From an uncultured Oscillospiraceae bacterium (GTDB taxonomy: Bacteria > Bacillota > Clostridia > Oscillospirales > Oscillospiraceae): 24,902 bases of DNA. Of this stretch, positions 20,826 to 24,902 are shown piece by piece. Location: the NCBI GenBank assembly GCA_934667815.1, contig CAKUMO010000034.1, positions 1 through 24,902 on the forward strand, written 5' to 3'. The position numbers and the translations under genes were made by a program. Position 1 is the first letter of the stretch. The number at the start of each line of letters is the position of its first letter. The notes beneath the pieces were generated by a model. The model did no database searches. It worked only from the letters and a program-made list of their open reading frames with translations, and was not told the DNA's origin.

Positions 20826-22583
20826 TTATGCGACCTCATACGGCAGGCGGTACTTTTCCGCATACCGCTCGAAGCTGTGGCGGAACGCGCCGTCGCCATG
20901 CTTGACCGCGCTGAGCGTCTCGTGCAGATTCAGGTTGTGCTGCGCCGTGTCGATCACGCAGCCGGCGATGTTCGAGCAATGGTCGGACGTGCGCTCGAGG
21001 TTTGTCAGAAGGTCGGACCAGACAAAGCCGGCCGCAATGCTGCAATGTCCCTGCTGCATGCGCAGGATGTGCCGCGTGCGCATCTGCTCCTTGAGCGTGT
21101 CGATGACCTGCTCCAGAGGCTCGACCTGCGCGGCTACGGTCACGTCGTCATGCGTGAAGGCCTCGAGCGAGAGGTCGAGAATTTCGTTGATGGCTGCGCT
21201 CAGCGTGTCAAATTCCGTCTGCGCCGATGCGGAGAAGCTCAGCTTCTTTTCGCGCAGCTCCTCGGCCGATTCCAGAATGTTCACCGCGTGGTCGGAGATG
21301 CGCTCGAAGTCACCGATGGTTTTCAGCAGCTCCGTGGCCTCCTCGCTCTCGGTTTCGCTGAGCTTGCAGGCGCTGAGCTTGACAAGATAGGTGCCCAAAA
21401 TGTCTTCATAGTGGTCGCAGTCGCTTTCGTCCTGTTGCACCGACGCGGCCAGCGCGGAGGAATATTTCGTGACGCAGAGCAGGGCGTTTTTCAGCGCACG
21501 CACGGAGCGCTCCGCCATTTCCGCGGCGACCGCGCGGCTGCGCTCGAGCGCCAGCGAGGGCGTGGCGAGTAAACGCTCGTCCAGCTCCGCGAAGCGGTCG
21601 GCATGCTTGCCGTCGGGCACGATGCGCTTGGCCAGCTTCTCCAGAAGTCCGCCCGCGGGCAGCAGCATTGCGGTGCACAGAACGTTGAAGGCCGAGTGCG
21701 CAATGGCGATGCCCGCCATGGTGGCCGGCTCGTCGAACAGCGCCGGATGCACTGCCGCCTTGACGATACAGAACACCGTCAACAGAACCACCACGCCGAT
21801 GACATTGAACATCAGGTGCACGACGGCCGCGCGCTTGGCGTTCTTGTTCGTGCCGACGGAGGAGATCATGGCCGTGACGCAGGTGCCGATGTTCTGCCCC
21901 ATGATAATGGGGATAGCGGCGGCATAGCTGACGCTGCCGGTCATGGCCAGCGCCTGCAAAATGCCCACGGAGGCCGAGCTGGACTGGATAATGCCTGTCA
22001 GGATCGCGCCGGCCAGCACGCCGAGCACAGGATTTTTAAAGGCGAGGAACAGATTCGTGAACGCGGGAACGTCCTTCAGCCCCGCGACCGCACCGGACAT
22101 CGTGTCCATGCCGAACATCAGCGTCGCAAAGCCGAGCAGGATCATGCCGGTGTCCTTTTTGCGGTCATTTTTGCAGAACATGTAGAAGAAGATGCCGATC
22201 AGCGCCAGCACCGGCGTGAAGGACGTCGGCTTCAGCAGGCTCACCCAGACGTTGCCGCTGTCGATGCCGCCGAGGCTCAGGAGCCACGCCGTGACGGTCG
22301 TGCCGACGTTTGCACCCATGATGACGTTGATGGCCTGCCGCAGCGTCATCAGACCGGAGTTGACGAAGCCGACGACCATGACCGTCGTAGCGGACGAGCT
22401 CTGGATGATAGCCGTCACGCCGAGGCCGGTGAGAAAGCCCATGGCGACTTTGCCGGTCATCTTGCCGAGCAGACTGCGCAGGCTGCCGCCCGCGCGGCGC
22501 TCGAGCGCCTGACCCATCAGATTCATGCCGAACAGGAACAGACATAGTCCGCCGAGCATGGTAAGTACATTAAAAATATCCAT
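20826..22583 (-). CDS. Na/Pi cotransporter family protein with PhoU-like domain
   Basis: A 585-residue sodium-dependent phosphate transporter of the NptA/PNaS type. The two inverted Na_Pi_cotrans repeats carry the hallmark QSSSA motifs at 61-65 and 201-205, each in a TGLGVTAIIQSSSATT or TGIIQSSSAS context. GANVGTTVTAW and GQNIGTCVTAM are the paired following segments. About nine membrane segments end near residue 320. The rest (about 345-585) is a soluble helical PhoU-like domain (ERISDHAVNILE and ERTSDHCSNIAGCVID, with conserved E/D-rich helices). The ATG is at 22583. TTTAC repeats upstream may be regulatory. No Pst transporter gene is in the window. Confidence 0.93.
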   Translation of the reverse strand: MDIFNVLTMLGGLCLFLFGMNLMGQALERRAGGSLRSLLGKMTGKVAMGFLTGLGVTAIIQSSSATTVMVVGFVNSGLMTLRQAINVIMGANVGTTVTAWLLSLGGIDSGNVWVSLLKPTSFTPVLALIGIFFYMFCKNDRKKDTGMILLGFATLMFGMDTMSGAVAGLKDVPAFTNLFLAFKNPVLGVLAGAILTGIIQSSSASVGILQALAMTGSVSYAAAIPIIMGQNIGTCVTAMISSVGTNKNAKRAAVVHLMFNVIGVVVLLTVFCIVKAAVHPALFDEPATMAGIAIAHSAFNVLCTAMLLPAGGLLEKLAKRIVPDGKHADRFAELDERLLATPSLALERSRAVAAEMAERSVRALKNALLCVTKYSSALAASVQQDESDCDHYEDILGTYLVKLSACKLSETESEEATELLKTIGDFERISDHAVNILESAEELREKKLSFSASAQTEFDTLSAAINEILDLSLEAFTHDDVTVAAQVEPLEQVIDTLKEQMRTRHILRMQQGHCSIAAGFVWSDLLTNLERTSDHCSNIAGCVIDTAQHNLNLHETLSAVKHGDGAFRHSFERYAEKYRLPYEVA

Positions 22584-22597
22584 CTTTTTTCTCCGAT

Positions 22598-22678
22598 TTT
22601 ACCTGATTTTCGTTTACCTGTTTTTTATACCGCAGCAACGTCAAATCCGTCACCGCAGTTTTGTAAAATCTGCGTAAA
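22598..22678 (-). promoter_or_regulatory. TTTAC direct repeats upstream of the Na/Pi gene
   Basis: On the minus strand TTTACG and TTTACA occur with an 11-base period (22678-22673 and 22667-22662), the spacing of Bacillus-type PhoP boxes (TTAACA-like). On the plus strand TTTACCTG is repeated at 22598-22605 and 22613-22620. No clear -35/-10 pair was identified for this gene. PhoP control is a hypothesis from spacing and the gene's role. Confidence 0.3.
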
Positions 22679-22700
22679 ATTCGGAGCGTTTTTATATTTC

Positions 22701-22729
22701 TTGACACAAACCGGGACATTTGGTAAAAT
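22701..22729 (+). promoter_or_regulatory. Sigma-A promoter of the DUF3267 gene
   Basis: TTGACA (22701-22706), 17 bases, TAAAAT (22724-22729), with TTTGG before the -10. It lies 20 bases before the ATG at 22749, giving a very short leader that contains the SD. Confidence 0.7.
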
Positions 22730-22748
22730 GAAACCCGGAGGAGATTTT

Positions 22749-23345
22749 ATGAACTATTACAAGGAGCTGCCGGCGGGCTATCATGCGGTCAGGGAGATCG
22801 ACGCCGTCGGAAACAAAAAATTCGCCGTTGGGATGAACCTCGCGGCGCTGCCCCTGATGCTCGTTTCCGGTGCGGCGGCGTGGCTGCTGCGGTTTTCCGG
22901 CGAGCGGCTTGTTTTGGACAATCCGATGTCGCTCGGTGCGGCCTGCATGGCGTTTTGCGTCGGGATGCTCGTCTATCTCGTGCTGCACGAGCTGACGCAC
23001 GGCCTTGTATATCACCTGATGACCGGCGAGAAGCTGCGCTTCGGCCTGTCGTGGTCGTGTGCGTGGTGCGGCGTGCCGGATATTTACGTCACGCGCAGAA
23101 CGGCGCTTTGTGCGCTGCTCGCGCCGTTCGTGCTGTTTTCCGCCGTGTTTATCGCGCTCATCTGTCTGTGCAGCGGGCTGGCTGCAGCGACGGCGATTTT
23201 GCTTTTCGCGGTGCATTTCGGCGGCTGCGCCGGCGACTTATACGACACGCTTCTGCTGCTGTTCCGCCTCAGGGGCGACATTTTAATGCGCGACACCGGC
23301 CCGAAGCAGACCTTTTACGCGCGTGATGCCGCACCGCATGCTTGA
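22749..23345 (+). CDS. DUF3267 family membrane protein with HELTH motif
   Basis: A 198-residue membrane protein with about four to five hydrophobic segments. In the second half of the first pair is VLHELTHGLVYHLMTGEKLRFGLSW (about 80-105); HExxH is a zinc-metalloprotease-like motif inside or next to a membrane helix, as in DUF3267 and related site-2-protease-like families. FGGCAGDLYDTLLLL near residue 160 is the family's C-terminal motif. I start at ATG 22749 (MNYYKELPAGYHAVREID) with GGAGGAG upstream; the longer frame begins in the promoter. Proteolytic activity is unproven for the family. Confidence 0.83.
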   Translation: MNYYKELPAGYHAVREIDAVGNKKFAVGMNLAALPLMLVSGAAAWLLRFSGERLVLDNPMSLGAACMAFCVGMLVYLVLHELTHGLVYHLMTGEKLRFGLSWSCAWCGVPDIYVTRRTALCALLAPFVLFSAVFIALICLCSGLAAATAILLFAVHFGGCAGDLYDTLLLLFRLRGDILMRDTGPKQTFYARDAAPHA

Positions 23346-23420
23346 GCCTCCGCAGCACGGGGAAATTTCTAAAGACTTTTCATACCGAAAAATAGAATCG
23401 GAGCGTTCGGACTTACGATC

Positions 23421-24512
23421 ATGAAAAATATTCTGCTTTCCCTCACGCTGTTCTACGCCGCCGTGAGCGTCTGTGCGATTGTCAAAGCGCTGCGCGAGCC
23501 GTTCGAGCAGCCGGGTCTTGTGCGCCTGCCGAAATGGCTCCTGCTTTTCGGCATCCCCGGTACGGCGATTTTCCTGATCGTGCCATGGTGCACATTTGGG
23601 AAAATCAATACGGCGACGTTTGCTTTTGCGCTGCTTCTGACTTTTTTACCGTTTTCCCTCACGCTGGCCTATCTCAACTGCCGCGTAAAATATAACGACC
23701 GGACCTTCATGCGCCGGACGCTGCTCGGCTGGAGGAGCACCTTTTGCTACGAGGACATCACCGGAATTTGCGGCTGGGAGAATACCGTTACACTGTATAT
23801 CGGCAGCCGCTGCGTGATGCTTGACCGCTATGCGCTGGGACGCCGCGAGTTTCTCGAAGCCGCAAAAACGCGTTACAATCAGTGTTACCGCCGCCCGATT
23901 CCCGCCGTGCGCGCCCGCAGCGACATTTTTCGCGGCAATCTCAAAAATCCCGGGGAGATGCTGCTTTGCATCTGCCTGCTTCTCGTTTTCACGCTTCTTT
24001 TTGTGCCGTTTACATTTTTTATAGCGCGTGTTGAGCGGCCCATGCTCACGGAGGTGCGCTTTTCCGCCGCCTCCTGCTCGATTTCAGACGATAATTTATA
24101 CCTTTCGGATGGCAGAACGCAGTACCGGCTCCTTGACTATGCCGAGGTTCTTACGGATGCGGAGAGCTTCTTGCAGCGCGTCCGCAGCAGAGAGAAGCTT
24201 ACGTTTCATTGCATGACGCAAGGACTGGGGACCCGAAAGCCCTATTGCACCGTTTACGCCGTCGAGGACGCGCAGGGGCGGACGATCCTGCCTTTTGAGA
24301 CAGTATCGGCGCATAACCGGCACGCCGATTTTGTCGGCACGTCAATAATGACCGGTGTCCTGGCGGCGTTTGTCCTGCCCTATGTCGGGCTTCTCCTGTG
24401 CGTTTCGCGCCATCCGGAGCGCTACCCGCAGCGCTTTTGCTGCTTCATCATCCCGCGCAGGCTGTGGATATGGCAGCCGGTGAAGAAAACGCAATTCAAC
24501 CTGAAGCGCTGA
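23421..24512 (+). CDS. Hypothetical multi-pass membrane protein
   Basis: A 363-residue protein not recognised by name. Hydrophobic segments occur at about 5-22, 38-57, 66-86, 178-204 and 308-330. Between the third and fourth is a cytoplasmic stretch that looks PH-like: CRVKYNDRTFMRRTLLGWRSTFCYEDITGICGWENTVTLYIGSRCVMLD, with alternating strands as in bacterial membrane PH-domain proteins. The segment after TM4 (about 210-300, starting MLTEVRFSAASCSISDDNLYLSDG) is soluble and beta-rich. The SD is weak and no good promoter was seen, so it may follow the DUF3267 gene (75-base gap). The C-terminal tail is basic. Confidence 0.7.
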   Translation: MKNILLSLTLFYAAVSVCAIVKALREPFEQPGLVRLPKWLLLFGIPGTAIFLIVPWCTFGKINTATFAFALLLTFLPFSLTLAYLNCRVKYNDRTFMRRTLLGWRSTFCYEDITGICGWENTVTLYIGSRCVMLDRYALGRREFLEAAKTRYNQCYRRPIPAVRARSDIFRGNLKNPGEMLLCICLLLVFTLLFVPFTFFIARVERPMLTEVRFSAASCSISDDNLYLSDGRTQYRLLDYAEVLTDAESFLQRVRSREKLTFHCMTQGLGTRKPYCTVYAVEDAQGRTILPFETVSAHNRHADFVGTSIMTGVLAAFVLPYVGLLLCVSRHPERYPQRFCCFIIPRRLWIWQPVKKTQFNLKR

Positions 24513-24666
24513 CGTGTCTGCACGGACAGCCAAAGACCTCCGCAAGCGCACAGGGACAGCGTCATTCGTTCCTGCGGGAGAATATAAAAACAGGCCCTCT
24601 CCGGACCTAGAGAGTTGGACTCAGGGATTTGAGAAAACATATTTAAGCCGACAGTCTTCGAGCGAG
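24513..24666. other. Intergenic region after the membrane protein gene
   Basis: No convincing gene was seen. CTCTC/GAGAG near 24597-24614 could form a weak hairpin, and GACAGTCT near 24653 is a short match to the tail of the composite repeats. The remaining stretch holds nothing I can assign. Confidence 0.5.
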
Positions 24667-24710
24667 AAACGGGTAGCATATGCAGTGCACACCGCATATG
24701 CTACCCGTTT
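24667..24710. terminator. Strong terminator hairpin
   Basis: AAACGGGTAGCATATGC (24667-24683) pairs perfectly over 17 bp with 24694-24710, loop of 10, followed by TAATT. A-tract and T-tract on both sides suggest bidirectional action. Confidence 0.8.
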
Positions 24711-24902
24711 TAATTATGCCTAGAATTCTACACTTTTTAGAGTTCGGCCTGCTGAATTCTATACAAGGGTATCCGCAGGGAATTCATAACTCCTCATCAT
24801 AATCATAACCAATGTGGAATTATACAAGGTATGAGGAATAGGGCCTCATGTGTTAAAGTTGAGTTACCACGCAACAACTTGACAAAAGGAGACCATATTC
24901 CT
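24711..24902. other. AT-rich right edge with iterated GAATTC-type motifs
   Basis: The base composition drops sharply from the preceding genes. GAATTC occurs at 24723, 24754 and 24780, and GAATTA at 24817. GAATTCTATACAAGGGTAT (24754-24772) and GAATTATACAAGGTAT (24817-24832) are imperfect direct repeats. AAAGGAG at 24885-24891 is an SD for a gene starting at or beyond the end of the window. No coding region was found here. It could be the regulatory leader or left end of an acquired element. Confidence 0.45.

Overview
The window is a GC-rich, gene-dense chromosomal segment of a low-GC-phylum but GC-rich Firmicute. It is most likely a gut Clostridia of the Oscillospiraceae/Ruminococcaceae type. 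This is an inference from the classic rpmH-rnpA-yidD-yidC-khpB(jag) replication-proximal gene order, Clostridia-type YidC and KhpB, strong Shine-Dalgarno (SD) sites of the AGGAGG type, frequent TTG/GTG starts, sigma-A promoters with 17-base spacing, and a YtvI-like sporulation-family membrane protein. No rRNA, tRNA or CRISPR array was seen.

Layout. (1) 1-2862 holds the 3' end of rpmH, then rnpA, yidD, yidC and khpB, the ribosome/RNase P/membrane-insertion cluster. The mnmE-mnmG-rsmG genes that normally follow are absent; a composite repeat sits at the break. (2) 3284-6438 is a two-gene exporter operon: a MATE efflux protein and an ABC half-exporter, overlapping by 4 bases. (3) 6567-7592 is a monocistronic sugar-transfer-type ATP-grasp gene. 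(4) 7728-11589 is an amino-sugar block: a NahK-like kinase, an atypical ROK kinase and nagA, with a second copy of the composite repeat between the ROK gene and nagA. (5) 11590-13281 is an accessory islet: a hairpin-rich intergenic element, a divergent XRE regulator and four small unknown ORFs, two of them zinc ribbons. (6) 13342-17711 carries adenine deaminase (-), queH (+), a YtvI/AI-2E-type membrane protein (-), an ACT-domain protein (+) and an acyl-carrier-like protein whose carrier serine is replaced (+). (7) 17891-20706 is a coupled pair: a YbhN/LPG-synthase-type membrane protein and oligoendopeptidase F. (8) 20826-24512 has a Na/Pi cotransporter with a PhoU-like tail (-), a DUF3267 protein (+) and an unknown multi-pass protein (+). 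(9) The right edge, beyond a strong terminator at 24667-24710, is AT-rich with iterated GAATTC-type motifs and ends at an SD just before an unseen gene.

The genes form several independent short operons, each with its own sigma-A-type promoter; nine to ten convincing promoters are listed. Amino-sugar salvage (hexosamine kinases plus NagA), purine salvage (Ade) and queuosine synthesis (QueH) are the clearest metabolic roles. The most unusual signals are a family of modular intergenic hairpin repeats sharing the tail TTTTTTGACAGTCTGA, the serine-less carrier protein, the small-protein XRE islet, and a 15-codon leader ORF overlapping the start of the flippase-like gene.
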